Positions 18,790 to 26,223 of a DNA stretch of 64,000 nucleotides are shown here, in pieces. The position numbers were made by a program, and so were the translations under genes. The stretch comes from Lachnospiraceae bacterium (GTDB lineage: Bacteria > Bacillota_A > Clostridia > Lachnospirales > Lachnospiraceae): positions 10,425 to 74,424 of the forward strand of contig JAQUUB010000016.1 of NCBI GenBank assembly GCA_028694115.1. Reading direction: 5' to 3'. The notes under the pieces were generated by a model. It was given only the letters and a program-made list of their open reading frames with translations. It was not told where the DNA came from and did no database searches. Position 1 is the first letter of the stretch. Every line of letters begins with the position of its first letter.

Positions 18790-19299
18790 ATGAGATATCA
18801 TAACATAACAAAAGATGATATGAAGAACGGTGACGGTTTAAGAGTTGTATTGTGGGTAGCAGGTTGTTCCCATTGCTGCAAGGAATGCCATAACCCTATG
18901 ACGTGGGATCCGAATGGTGGACTTCTCTTTGATGAGTCTGCAAAGCAGGAAATTTTTGAACAATTAGATAAAAACTATATTTCGGGAATCACATTCAGCG
19001 GAGGAGATCCACTGCATCCATCAAATATTTTAGATGTAAAGAATTTAATGGCAGAGATTAAAGAGAAATATCAAGAGAAAACAATCTGGCTTTATAGTGG
19101 AGATGTATGGGAAAATATTATGCATTATCCATTAATGAAATACGTGGATGTATTGGTAGATGGGGAATTTCATATCGAGGAACGTGATGTGAGATTACGT
19201 TGGAAGGGTAGCAGAAATCAAAGAGTCATCGATGTACAAGCTTCCTTAAAGCATGACATGCAGGATCCAGTAATTCACTGCCCTGATTACTATAATTAG
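18790..19299 (+). CDS. nrdG: Anaerobic ribonucleotide reductase activating protein
   Basis: The 169-residue radical-SAM enzyme generates the glycyl radical on NrdD using S-adenosylmethionine and a [4Fe-4S] cluster. The cluster motif CX3CX2C is seen in [11 protein letters not shown] near residue 26. [14 protein letters not shown] carries the conserved GGDP SAM-binding element, and [10 protein letters not shown] is the usual late strand. The length is normal for NrdG. It follows nrdD by 26 bases with GGTGGGAG as RBS, and dut begins 13 bases after its stop. Confidence 0.97.
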   Translation: MRYHNITKDDMKNGDGLRVVLWVAGCSHCCKECHNPMTWDPNGGLLFDESAKQEIFEQLDKNYISGITFSGGDPLHPSNILDVKNLMAEIKEKYQEKTIWLYSGDVWENIMHYPLMKYVDVLVDGEFHIEERDVRLRWKGSRNQRVIDVQASLKHDMQDPVIHCPDYYN

Positions 19300-19312
19300 A
19301 ATGGAGAGTAAA

Positions 19313-19744
19313 ATGGAAATAAAAATAAAATATTTTCAAGACGACCTTGAGAGATTAAAATATATTGATGGGAAATCGGATTGGATTGATTTAAGAGCGG
19401 CAAAGGATGTCACAATCAAAGAGGGTGAATTTTGTTTAATCCCTTTAGGCATTGCAATGGAGCTGCCAGCAGGATATGAAGCACATGTAGTACCAAGGAG
19501 CAGTACATTTAAGAACTTTGGAATCATCCAAACGAACAGCATGGGAATCATTGATGAGACTTATTGTGGAGATCATGACCAATGGTTTTTCCCAGCTTAT
19601 GCATGTAGAGATACCGAAATTAAGAAAAATGAACGTATCTGTCAATTCCGCATTATGGAACATCAGCCAGCGATTTTGTTTGAAGAAGTTGCTGCACTTA
19701 CTGGTGTAGATAGAGGCGGTCATGGAAGTACCGGGACAAAATAA
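19313..19744 (+). CDS. dut: dUTP diphosphatase (dUTPase)
   Basis: The 143-residue trimeric-type dUTPase hydrolyses dUTP to dUMP and PPi, preventing uracil incorporation and supplying dTMP synthesis. The family motifs appear in order: WIDLRAA (motif 1), PRSST (2), [10 protein letters not shown] (3), RICQFRI (4) and the C-terminal phosphate-binding RGGHGSTGT (5). The start at 19313 is chosen because GGAGAG (19303-19308) precedes it; an ATG at 19301 is in frame but poorly served. Its place after nrdDG makes it the third gene of a nucleotide-pool operon under the NrdR promoter. Confidence 0.95.
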   Translation: MEIKIKYFQDDLERLKYIDGKSDWIDLRAAKDVTIKEGEFCLIPLGIAMELPAGYEAHVVPRSSTFKNFGIIQTNSMGIIDETYCGDHDQWFFPAYACRDTEIKKNERICQFRIMEHQPAILFEEVAALTGVDRGGHGSTGTK

Positions 19745-19830
19745 AATAGCATGAGATATGAGTATGAATTTATTGTAAAAAAAATCTAATAGTGATAGAA
19801 TAGGCTATTATGATAGACAGGGGGATTTTC

Positions 19831-20700
19831 ATGCGGGATTTTATTATTAGTACGGACAATACAGCAGATTTGCCTATTAGTTATTTAGAAGAAAATCATA
19901 TTCGTTGTATTAATTTAGCATATATGATTGATGGGGAAACATATGGAGCAGAGAAAGAGCTCGATGCAAAAGAATTCTATAAAAGGGTGCGGGGCGGATC
20001 AATTCCTACAACTTCTCAGGTAAATCCAGAAGAAGCAAAAGATTTTTTTGAAGAAATTTTAAATGAAGGGTATGATATTTTACAGATTGCCTTTTCTTCA
20101 GGTCTTAGTGGTACTTTTAATAATATGAAGCTAGTTGCAGATGAAATCAATGAAGAGCGTAAGGAAGGCAAAGTGATTGTCATAGACTCGCTCTGCGCTT
20201 CTCTAGGAGAAGGGCTTTTTGTTCAGCAGGCAGTTAAAATGAAAAAAGAGGGCAGGTCCATCGATGAAATAGCAGAATGGCTTGAGAATCATAAACTTAA
20301 TTTGATTCATATGTTTACGGTTGATGATTTGAATCACTTGCATCGAGGTGGACGTGTCAGTAAAGCAACCGCAGTGATTGGAACGATGGTTAATATTAAG
20401 CCTATTTTACACGTTGATCAGGAAGGACACTTAATCGCAATTGATAAGGTAAGAGGTCGTAAAAAATCACTCCAATCCCTTGTAAACTATATGGACCAAA
20501 AAATGGGAAGCTACAAAGAAAAGCAGCAGGAAATTTTTATAAGTCATGGAGACTGCATCGAAGATGCGGAATATGTGGCAGAACTGATAAAAGAAAAATA
20601 TGGAATATCGAATTTCCTTATTCATACGATAGGACCAACCATAGGTGCTCATTCAGGCCCAGGCACCGTAGCACTATTCTTTTTAGGCGACGAAAGATAA
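19831..20700 (+). CDS. DegV-family fatty-acid-binding protein
   Basis: The 289-residue product has the DegV two-domain fold. Its N-terminus IISTDNTADLP carries the phosphate/fatty-acid carboxylate loop, followed by IPTTSQVNP, the FSSGLSGTFNN strand-helix, HLHRGGRVSK and the C-terminal GPTIGAHSGPGTVALFF. DegV (FakB-type) proteins bind a fatty acid that FakA phosphorylates for membrane lipid synthesis; no fakA is in this window, so pathway use is inferred. The start at 19831 fits AGGGGGA upstream; an in-frame ATG at 19810 would place that site inside the gene. It is transcribed alone and ends at a clear terminator. Confidence 0.93.
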   Translation: MRDFIISTDNTADLPISYLEENHIRCINLAYMIDGETYGAEKELDAKEFYKRVRGGSIPTTSQVNPEEAKDFFEEILNEGYDILQIAFSSGLSGTFNNMKLVADEINEERKEGKVIVIDSLCASLGEGLFVQQAVKMKKEGRSIDEIAEWLENHKLNLIHMFTVDDLNHLHRGGRVSKATAVIGTMVNIKPILHVDQEGHLIAIDKVRGRKKSLQSLVNYMDQKMGSYKEKQQEIFISHGDCIEDAEYVAELIKEKYGISNFLIHTIGPTIGAHSGPGTVALFFLGDER

Positions 20701-20714
20701 ATCGATTTATGTAC

Positions 20715-20745
20715 ACCACCGACAACACTACTGCCGGTGGTTTTT
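20715..20745 (+). terminator. Terminator of the degV gene
   Basis: ACCACCG (20715-20721) pairs with CGGTGGT (20735-20741), and T5 follows. There is no T-run in the opposite direction, so it serves only the plus strand although cotJC ends 2 bases away. Confidence 0.85.
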
Positions 20746-20746
20746 C

Positions 20747-21361
20747 TTATTCTGTTGGAAGTGTTGTATTATCAAATGCAGGATTAAATGCAAAGAAGTT
20801 TTTAGAATTAAGGTGATCCTGAACGATTCTAAGACCTTCTCCAAAACGTTGGAAATGAACAATTTCACGTTCTCTTAAATACTTAATGGGATCAGCTACT
20901 TCGGGATCATCAACAAGTCTTAAAATATTATCATAGGTGGTTCTTGCTTTTTGCTCAGCTGCCATGTTTTCAAATAGATCCGTAATGGGGTCTCCTGTAG
21001 ACTGAAGTGTCTCAACACTAAAAGGAAGGCCACCAGCCGATTGAGGATAAATACCCAAGGTATGATCGGTATAATATTTATCAAAACCACTCTTAACTAA
21101 TTCCTCCATAGACATATTACGGGTTAATTGATAAACAATCGTACATACCATTTCCATATGTCCCAGTTCCTCGGTTCCGATATCAGTGAACACACCAGCT
21201 ACTTCACGGTAGGGCATAGTATAACGCTGAGATAAATATCTCATGGCAGCGCCCGCTTCACCGTCCGGACCACCGTACTGGCTCATAATGACTTGTGCCA
21301 GCTTTGGATTTGGTTTTGTGATTTTCACTGGAAATTGTAATATTTTTTCATATTCCCACAT
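20747..21361 (-). CDS. cotJC: Spore coat protein CotJC, manganese-catalase-like
   Basis: The 204-residue product matches the Mn-catalase/CotJC family. YGGPDGEAGAAMRYLSQRY is the diagnostic N-terminal block, followed by DIGTEELGHMEM with Glu and His ligands and by EIVHFQRFGEGL with a second His site. Mn-catalases bind a dinuclear Mn centre and remove hydrogen peroxide. In Bacillus CotJC is incorporated in the inner coat of the spore. It is the last gene of cotJABC, 3 bases after cotJB. The expected mother-cell sigma-E control is family knowledge; I could not confirm a promoter by eye. Confidence 0.96.
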   Translation of the reverse strand: MWEYEKILQFPVKITKPNPKLAQVIMSQYGGPDGEAGAAMRYLSQRYTMPYREVAGVFTDIGTEELGHMEMVCTIVYQLTRNMSMEELVKSGFDKYYTDHTLGIYPQSAGGLPFSVETLQSTGDPITDLFENMAAEQKARTTYDNILRLVDDPEVADPIKYLREREIVHFQRFGEGLRIVQDHLNSKNFFAFNPAFDNTTLPTE

Positions 21362-21364
21362 AGA

Positions 21365-21622
21365 TTAATACACTCCTTCCCATGGCCATGGACTTTGTGC
21401 CCATTTCCATGTATCTTCGTCTTTATTGACATCTCTTAATGAGAGAGGTTCATAGAGAGAGCTATATTCCTGCATTGCCTTTTTATTAAGCTCATTATAG
21501 TGATTAAAGAATTTTAAAGCATCCTGATCATAAGGGTGTGTATCTAGAAAAAGATTTAAGTCACCTAACGTTAATTTAAGCACCTGGATATTATTTAAGT
21601 GCTGAAGCTGTTCTCGAGTCAT
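21365..21622 (-). CDS. cotJB: Spore coat protein CotJB
   Basis: The 85-residue product matches CotJB in length and pattern: an N-terminal helix (LQHLNNIQVLKLTLGDLNLFLDTHP), YDQDALKFFNHYNEL, and the C-terminal WKWAQSPWPWEG. CotJB is needed with CotJA for CotJC assembly into the spore coat. The start codon overlaps the cotJA stop as ATGA, and cotJC follows 3 bases downstream, so the operon is tightly coupled. Confidence 0.95.
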   Translation of the reverse strand: MTREQLQHLNNIQVLKLTLGDLNLFLDTHPYDQDALKFFNHYNELNKKAMQEYSSLYEPLSLRDVNKDEDTWKWAQSPWPWEGVY

Positions 21623-21786
21623 CGTGCTTTCCTCCTTCCAATAAAGGGCTTATCTAATTCCTGGAAGATGGTAGCTTGTTTAAATGCCTTTTCAGGTTCA
21701 TACAATGCTCCAAAATTCTGCCAGGGAACATAGGCCATTCCGAGTGGAAAATAACGAATGGATTGTTTGAAATCATTATCTTTCAT
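21619..21786 (-). CDS. cotJA: Spore coat associated protein CotJA
   Basis: This 55-residue gene on the minus strand runs from ATG at 21786 to TGA at 21619. The product contains the CotJA hallmarks: LGMAYVPWQNFGALYEPEKA, TIFQELDKPFIGRR and a short basic tail. AAAGGAT sits upstream at the right distance, and its stop overlaps the cotJB start by 4 bases. With cotJB and cotJC it completes the canonical cotJABC operon, a marker of endospore formation. Confidence 0.93.
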   Translation of the reverse strand: MKDNDFKQSIRYFPLGMAYVPWQNFGALYEPEKAFKQATIFQELDKPFIGRRKAR

Positions 21787-22002
21787 AAATAGATCCTTTC
21801 TATAAGTTGTTAATAACTGATAATTCGATACTATATACTATGGGAACAAAAGGTATTTGTGAGTGAGTTTATGAAATTTAAAAGAATTTTGGAGTTCACA
21901 CAAAATTCACAGAATCATACGAAAATGAACACATTTATTGACTATATTGTAACAAGAATTGAGTTTATAGATACTCAAGGAAGTAATAGGAAGGGGATCG
22001 TC

Positions 22003-23019
22003 ATGATAGAAGTAAAAGATTTAGTAAAAAAGTATGGCAGCCACCTGGCAGTTGATGGATTGAATTTCAAGGTAGAAAAAGGCCAGATATATGGATTTCT
22101 CGGACCAAATGGTGCAGGGAAAAGTACAACTATGAATATGATTACGGGGTATCTGGCATCAACAAGTGGAACGATTACCATTGATGGGCATGATATTTTA
22201 AAGGAGCCGGAGGAGGCAAAGAAAAGAATAGGTTACTTGCCAGAACTTCCGCCCTTATATCCGGATATGACAGTATCAGAATATTTAAAATTTGTTTCTG
22301 AACTAAAGAAGATAAAGAAGACAGAACGGCAGAAGATGATTGATGAAGTCATGGAAATGACTAGAATAACAGAGGTGAAGGATCGTTTAATCAGGAATCT
22401 TTCCAAAGGTTATAAACAAAGAGTTGGTCTGGCACAAGCAATTCTAGGATATCCGGAGGTAATCATTCTGGATGAGCCAACAGTAGGCCTTGATCCAAAA
22501 CAGATCATTGAAATAAGAGATCTGATTAAATCGCTAAGTAAAAAACATACGGTGATCCTGAGTTCACATATTTTATCGGAAGTAAGTGCTATTTGTGATC
22601 ATATCCTTATTATTTCAAAGGGAAAGTTAGTTGCCAGTGATACACCAGATCATCTAAGCAAATTAATGTCAGGCACTAATTCCCTTGCATTAACAGTAAA
22701 AACGGACCTGGAGAAAGCACATCAATTATTCAAGGATTTTAAAAAAATAAAAAGCATTGAAATTCATGATTCGACAATCCGTGGAGCACAAGATATGATA
22801 CTTCAGATGGAAGGAACGGAAGATATCAGAGAGGCAATCTTTTATCAGTGTGCAGAAAAAAAATGTCCAATTCTTCAAATGAAACAAAATAATATGTCTC
22901 TTGAGGATGTTTTCCTTGAATTAACGTCAGATGATGAACCAAAACAATCACAGACAAAAGAGATAGAAGAAGAGAATGATAAAAAAGAGGAGGCAGAAAG
23001 TCATGACAGCAGTTTATAA
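22003..23019 (+). CDS. ABC transporter ATPase, GldA-like
   Basis: The product is 338 residues from the ATG at 22003, chosen because AGGAAGGGG precedes it and the family starts MIEVKDLVKKYG; the frame is open upstream to 21859 without conserved sequence. Walker A is GPNGAGKST, the signature LSKGYKQRVGLAQA, and Walker B VIILDEPTVGLDP, followed by the H-loop in LSSHILSE. The C-terminal 100 residues form an accessory domain ending in an acidic/Lys tail. It overlaps the permease gene by 17 bases. With a GldF/GldG-type permease and a DUF4340 protein it forms a widespread ABC export cassette of unknown substrate; despite the Gld name, gliding is not implied here. Confidence 0.93.
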   Translation: MIEVKDLVKKYGSHLAVDGLNFKVEKGQIYGFLGPNGAGKSTTMNMITGYLASTSGTITIDGHDILKEPEEAKKRIGYLPELPPLYPDMTVSEYLKFVSELKKIKKTERQKMIDEVMEMTRITEVKDRLIRNLSKGYKQRVGLAQAILGYPEVIILDEPTVGLDPKQIIEIRDLIKSLSKKHTVILSSHILSEVSAICDHILIISKGKLVASDTPDHLSKLMSGTNSLALTVKTDLEKAHQLFKDFKKIKSIEIHDSTIRGAQDMILQMEGTEDIREAIFYQCAEKKCPILQMKQNNMSLEDVFLELTSDDEPKQSQTKEIEEENDKKEEAESHDSSL

Positions 23020-25123
23020 AAGAGAACTGAAATCATATTTTCAGTCAGTAACAGGTTGCCTTTTCATTGCAGTTAATTTGTTGTTTATTGGGATTTATTT
23101 TACTGCTTTTAATTTAAGCTATGGAAAGCCTTATATTTCTTATGCAATCAGTAGTGCATTATTTATTTTTCTGGTTATTACGCCAATCCTGACAATGAGA
23201 AGCTTTGCAGAGGAGAAAAGGCAAAAAACGGATCAGCTGTTATTTACTTCACCTACCTCGATTGGTAAAATCGTAATCGGAAAATATCTGGCAATGGTAA
23301 CAGTCTTTATGATACCAGTCATCATTGTCTGCTTTTATCCCTTATTATTATCGATGTTTGGGGAGGTACCATTTGCAGAATCTTATGTAGCTATCTTAGG
23401 ATACTTTTTATTTGGAGCTACTAGTATTGCAGTTGGTATGTTTGTATCCTCATTAACGGAAAGCCAGATTATTGCATCGGTTGGGACGTTTGCAATATTG
23501 CTTGTCGGCTATTTAATGAAGGGAATCGAAGGAATTATCTCTAGTACAGGGAACTGGATTACCAAAATATTAGATGTCTTTAATATCGGGTCGAGGCTTG
23601 ATAATATCATGCAGGGTGTATTTGATATCAATAGCATCGTATATTTTCTGACAGTGATGATTCTATTTCAGTTTTTTACGTACCAATCCATTCAAAAGAG
23701 AAGGTATAGTATTTCTTCAAAAACCATGAAATTAACTGCATATAGTAATTCGATGGTTGTTGCAGCGATAGCAATTGCAGTTGCATTTAATTTTGTGGTC
23801 AGTGAACTTCCCTCCACTTATACACAGCTTGATGTAACAAGTGGTAAAATCTATTCTATAACAGATCAGACAAAAGAGATTGCAGCTTCCTTAAATGAGG
23901 ATGTAACCATTTATGTTTTAAGTAATGAGGATAACGCTGATAGTACAGTTGACCAGACATTAAAGAAATATGAGGCATTATCAAAACATATTAAAGTTGT
24001 TTATAAAGACCCTACCGTAAATCCTAATTTTGCATCTCAGTACAATGGGGACGATGCCACAGCAGGCAGTCTGATTGTAGTAAGTGATCGCCGCTCAAAG
24101 GTGATTGCATACAATGATTTATTTGAGACAGAAATGGACTATTCTACTTATCAGGAAACACCCACAGGATATGATGCAGAGGGACAAATTACCAGTGCAT
24201 TATCGTATGTAACAAGTGAATCGATGCCAAAGATGTATGTCATCAATGGTCATAATGAGGCGGAAATATCCTCTACGCTTGCAAGCAGTATCGCCAAAGA
24301 AAACATTGATACCATGACTATAAACTTAATGGATTATGATGCGATTCCTGAAGATGCAGAATGTATTTTTATACTATCTCCTACAAAGGATTTTTCTGAT
24401 GATGATACGACTAAGGTTAAGGAATATTTAAAAAATGGAGGAAAAGCATTTATCATATCTTCCTATTCACAAGAAAAGTTGAAGAATTTTGATTCTATAA
24501 TGGAAGATTATCAGCTGACACTGGCTGATGGCTTGGTTGTGGAAGCAGATCAGGGAAGGTATTATGAGAATCCATATTATCTGTTACCCAATATTGAAAC
24601 ATCAGAAATCACATCTTCTGTAGTTTCTAATAAGCAGTATATATTCACGCCATATGCCAGAGGGATCGTTGTACCAGAAGAAGATCAACTAAGAGATGGA
24701 CTTACCATTGAGAAATTATTGACGACCTCGGAAAGCTCTTATGCGAAATCAGATGTCAGCAATGATTCTGACTATAAAAAGGGGGAAAAGGATGTAGATG
24801 GTCCATTTGCTGTTGGCGTCTATGTAGAGGAAGCTTCGGGGGAGGAAACAACCCAAATCGCTTACTTTACGACGGAAAACATGATGACTGACACCGTCAA
24901 CGAAACCGTTGCTGGAAGCAATTACGAATTAGTCATGAGTGCACTGGGTAAAATGGTGGATCATGAAGTTAGTGTATCAATTCCAGCGAAACCTTATGAG
25001 ACACAGGACCTGACCATTGCACGAAGTAGTCTTGCAATTTTAAGCTTTTTAACTACGATTATACTTCCTTTATTATTCTTAGCTACAGGTCTAATTGTTT
25101 GGATCAGAAGGCGCAAAGTGTGA
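23003..25123 (+). CDS. ABC permease fused to a GldG-type auxiliary domain
   Basis: The 706-residue product starts at 23003 with GAGGAGG upstream. The N-terminal 250 residues are an ABC-2 type permease with about six transmembrane segments; EEKRQKTDQLLFTSP is the conserved cytoplasmic coupling loop. Another membrane segment near 260-285 is followed by a large extracytoplasmic domain like GldG (ABC_transp_aux), with INGHNEAEIS and IFILSPTKDFSDDD. A final C-terminal membrane helix ends in RRRKV. GldF and GldG are separate in Bacteroidetes and often fused in Firmicutes. It is co-transcribed with the ATPase gene upstream. The substrate is unknown. Confidence 0.9.
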   Translation: MTAVYKRELKSYFQSVTGCLFIAVNLLFIGIYFTAFNLSYGKPYISYAISSALFIFLVITPILTMRSFAEEKRQKTDQLLFTSPTSIGKIVIGKYLAMVTVFMIPVIIVCFYPLLLSMFGEVPFAESYVAILGYFLFGATSIAVGMFVSSLTESQIIASVGTFAILLVGYLMKGIEGIISSTGNWITKILDVFNIGSRLDNIMQGVFDINSIVYFLTVMILFQFFTYQSIQKRRYSISSKTMKLTAYSNSMVVAAIAIAVAFNFVVSELPSTYTQLDVTSGKIYSITDQTKEIAASLNEDVTIYVLSNEDNADSTVDQTLKKYEALSKHIKVVYKDPTVNPNFASQYNGDDATAGSLIVVSDRRSKVIAYNDLFETEMDYSTYQETPTGYDAEGQITSALSYVTSESMPKMYVINGHNEAEISSTLASSIAKENIDTMTINLMDYDAIPEDAECIFILSPTKDFSDDDTTKVKEYLKNGGKAFIISSYSQEKLKNFDSIMEDYQLTLADGLVVEADQGRYYENPYYLLPNIETSEITSSVVSNKQYIFTPYARGIVVPEEDQLRDGLTIEKLLTTSESSYAKSDVSNDSDYKKGEKDVDGPFAVGVYVEEASGEETTQIAYFTTENMMTDTVNETVAGSNYELVMSALGKMVDHEVSVSIPAKPYETQDLTIARSSLAILSFLTTIILPLLFLATGLIVWIRRRKV

Positions 25124-25124
25124 A

Positions 25125-25232
25125 GTGTGGAAAGAATTTCTAAGAAGTGAAAGTACCACTTCTAAGAAATTCTATGTTCCACACCTGAAGAAGCCGCAGG
25201 CGTCTTCTTCTCACTGATGTTTGTGTCGCTGG
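25125..25232. repeat. Dispersed two-hairpin repeat, family A, copy 1
   Basis: A long imperfect inverted repeat (GTGTGGAA at 25125 pairing with TTCCACAC at 25177-25184, with an inner GAAGTG/CACTTC stem) is followed by a second hairpin (25187-25210, GAAGAAGCC/GGCGTCTTCTTC). A related copy is at 39911-40022, with paired changes that preserve both stems. It sits between the permease and DUF4340 genes without a T-run, so it is not a classic terminator. Confidence 0.8.
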
Positions 25233-25272
25233 AGCGGCATGTTTGGAAGTATGCAAATGGAGGTAAGAGTAA

Positions 25273-25857
25273 ATGAATAAGCAGGCTAGAAATTTAATAG
25301 GAATGGTTGTTATTCTGGTGGCTTTGATTGGATCCTTCTTTCTGGTTAAGGATTGGAATCAAAAACAGGAAGAAAAGAAGGAGGCAGAGAATACTGCAGA
25401 TCAAGTTACCATATCAGATATTTCTGATACAATCATTACTGGTTTTTCTTATAAAATTGATGGAGATACGATATCTTTTGTAAAAGAAAATGATACATGG
25501 TATTCAGAGGATGATAGGACGTTAAACCTTGACCAAGAAAAAGTAAATGCATTAGCAGAAAAACTCACTTCTATTACGGCAAAACGTCAGCTAAATGGAA
25601 AAGAAGTTTCTATCGATGAATTTGGCTTTAAAACGCCTACCAATGTGATTACTTTGAAAACAACGGAAGGTATTTCAATCTTCACCTTTGGCATGAAGAA
25701 TACGATGACAAATGAATATTATATGATTATTAATAATAGTTCTGATAATGTATATGTTTTAGATACAACAATTCCAACGGATATGAATCAGAGGGCAGAA
25801 GATCTGGTTGCTGAGGAAAAAGTCAGTGAAGATAGTATCTCACAGAATGCAGAATAA
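25273..25857 (+). CDS. DUF4340 domain lipid-envelope-associated protein of the ABC cassette
   Basis: The 194-residue product has an N-terminal membrane anchor (NLIGMVVILVALIGSFFLV), a charged linker, and a DUF4340-like beta-rich extracytoplasmic domain (ITGFSYKIDGDTISFVKEND, then TWYSEDDRTLNLDQEKV). It ends in an acidic tail. DUF4340 genes regularly follow GldA/GldFG-type transporters, which fits here: the permease gene is 149 bases upstream, separated only by a family A repeat. The RBS GGAGG precedes ATG. The role is presumably an extracytoplasmic partner of the transporter; its biochemistry is unknown. Confidence 0.85.
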   Translation: MNKQARNLIGMVVILVALIGSFFLVKDWNQKQEEKKEAENTADQVTISDISDTIITGFSYKIDGDTISFVKENDTWYSEDDRTLNLDQEKVNALAEKLTSITAKRQLNGKEVSIDEFGFKTPTNVITLKTTEGISIFTFGMKNTMTNEYYMIINNSSDNVYVLDTTIPTDMNQRAEDLVAEEKVSEDSISQNAE

Positions 25858-25863
25858 TGATGG

Positions 25864-25908
25864 AAGAATGGCCTGGTTTCCCTAAAGGAAATTAGGCCAT
25901 TCTTTTGT
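25864..25908 (+). terminator. Terminator of the ABC/DUF4340 operon
   Basis: The hairpin pairs AGAATGGCCTGGTTTCC with GGAAATTAGGCCATTCT, with a short CTAA loop and a small internal mismatch, and ends in TTTT. The T-run abuts the feoAB promoter. Confidence 0.85.
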
Positions 25909-25961
25909 TGACAAAAAATTTCATCTATACTATAATTTCAATGTAAATGAAAATCATTATC
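25908..25961 (+). promoter_or_regulatory. feoAB promoter with Fur box
   Basis: TTGACA (25908-25913) and TATAAT (25931-25936) are separated by 17 bp. The 19-mer at 25943-25961 matches the classical Fur box GATAATGATAATCATTATC at 16 of 19 positions and covers the predicted start site. Iron-loaded Fur would block transcription; regulation by Fur is inferred from the site. Confidence 0.88.
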
Positions 25962-25986
25962 AACTAGAAAAATGAGGAATTAAAAA

Positions 25987-26223
25987 ATGACTCTTTACGA
26001 AGGCGAAATATCAGAACAATATCAAGTGAAAGAGGTTTTGGCTGAGGAATCAATCACCAGAAGATTAGAGGCACTTGGACTTAATTTTGGTACAACAATT
26101 ACGATTTTGAATAAGAAGAAAAATGGTGCCATGATCATTAAGGTAAGAGGAACAAGACTGGCATTAGGCAAGCAAATCACTGAAAATATAGAAGTTAAAA
26201 CTAGGAATGGAGAAAATATATGA
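25987..26223 (+). CDS. feoA: Ferrous iron transport protein FeoA
   Basis: The 78-residue SH3-like protein matches FeoA: a short N-terminus, EESITRRLEALGLNFGTTI, and the final IKVRGTRLALGKQITENIEV strand pair. FeoA is a small cytosolic partner of FeoB and is thought to modulate its GTPase or channel activity. It is the first gene behind the Fur-box promoter and overlaps feoB by 4 bases (ATGA). Confidence 0.94.
   Translation: MTLYEGEISEQYQVKEVLAEESITRRLEALGLNFGTTITILNKKKNGAMIIKVRGTRLALGKQITENIEVKTRNGENI

Noticed and set aside
21787..21850. Possible sigma-E promoter upstream of cotJA
   Set aside because: CATAGTAT-like sequence is present on the minus strand, but spacing and the -35 are not convincing by eye.
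21859..22002. N-terminal extension of the GldA-like ATPase
   Set aside because: The 48 extra residues are not part of the ABC family, and a strong RBS precedes the internal ATG at 22003.
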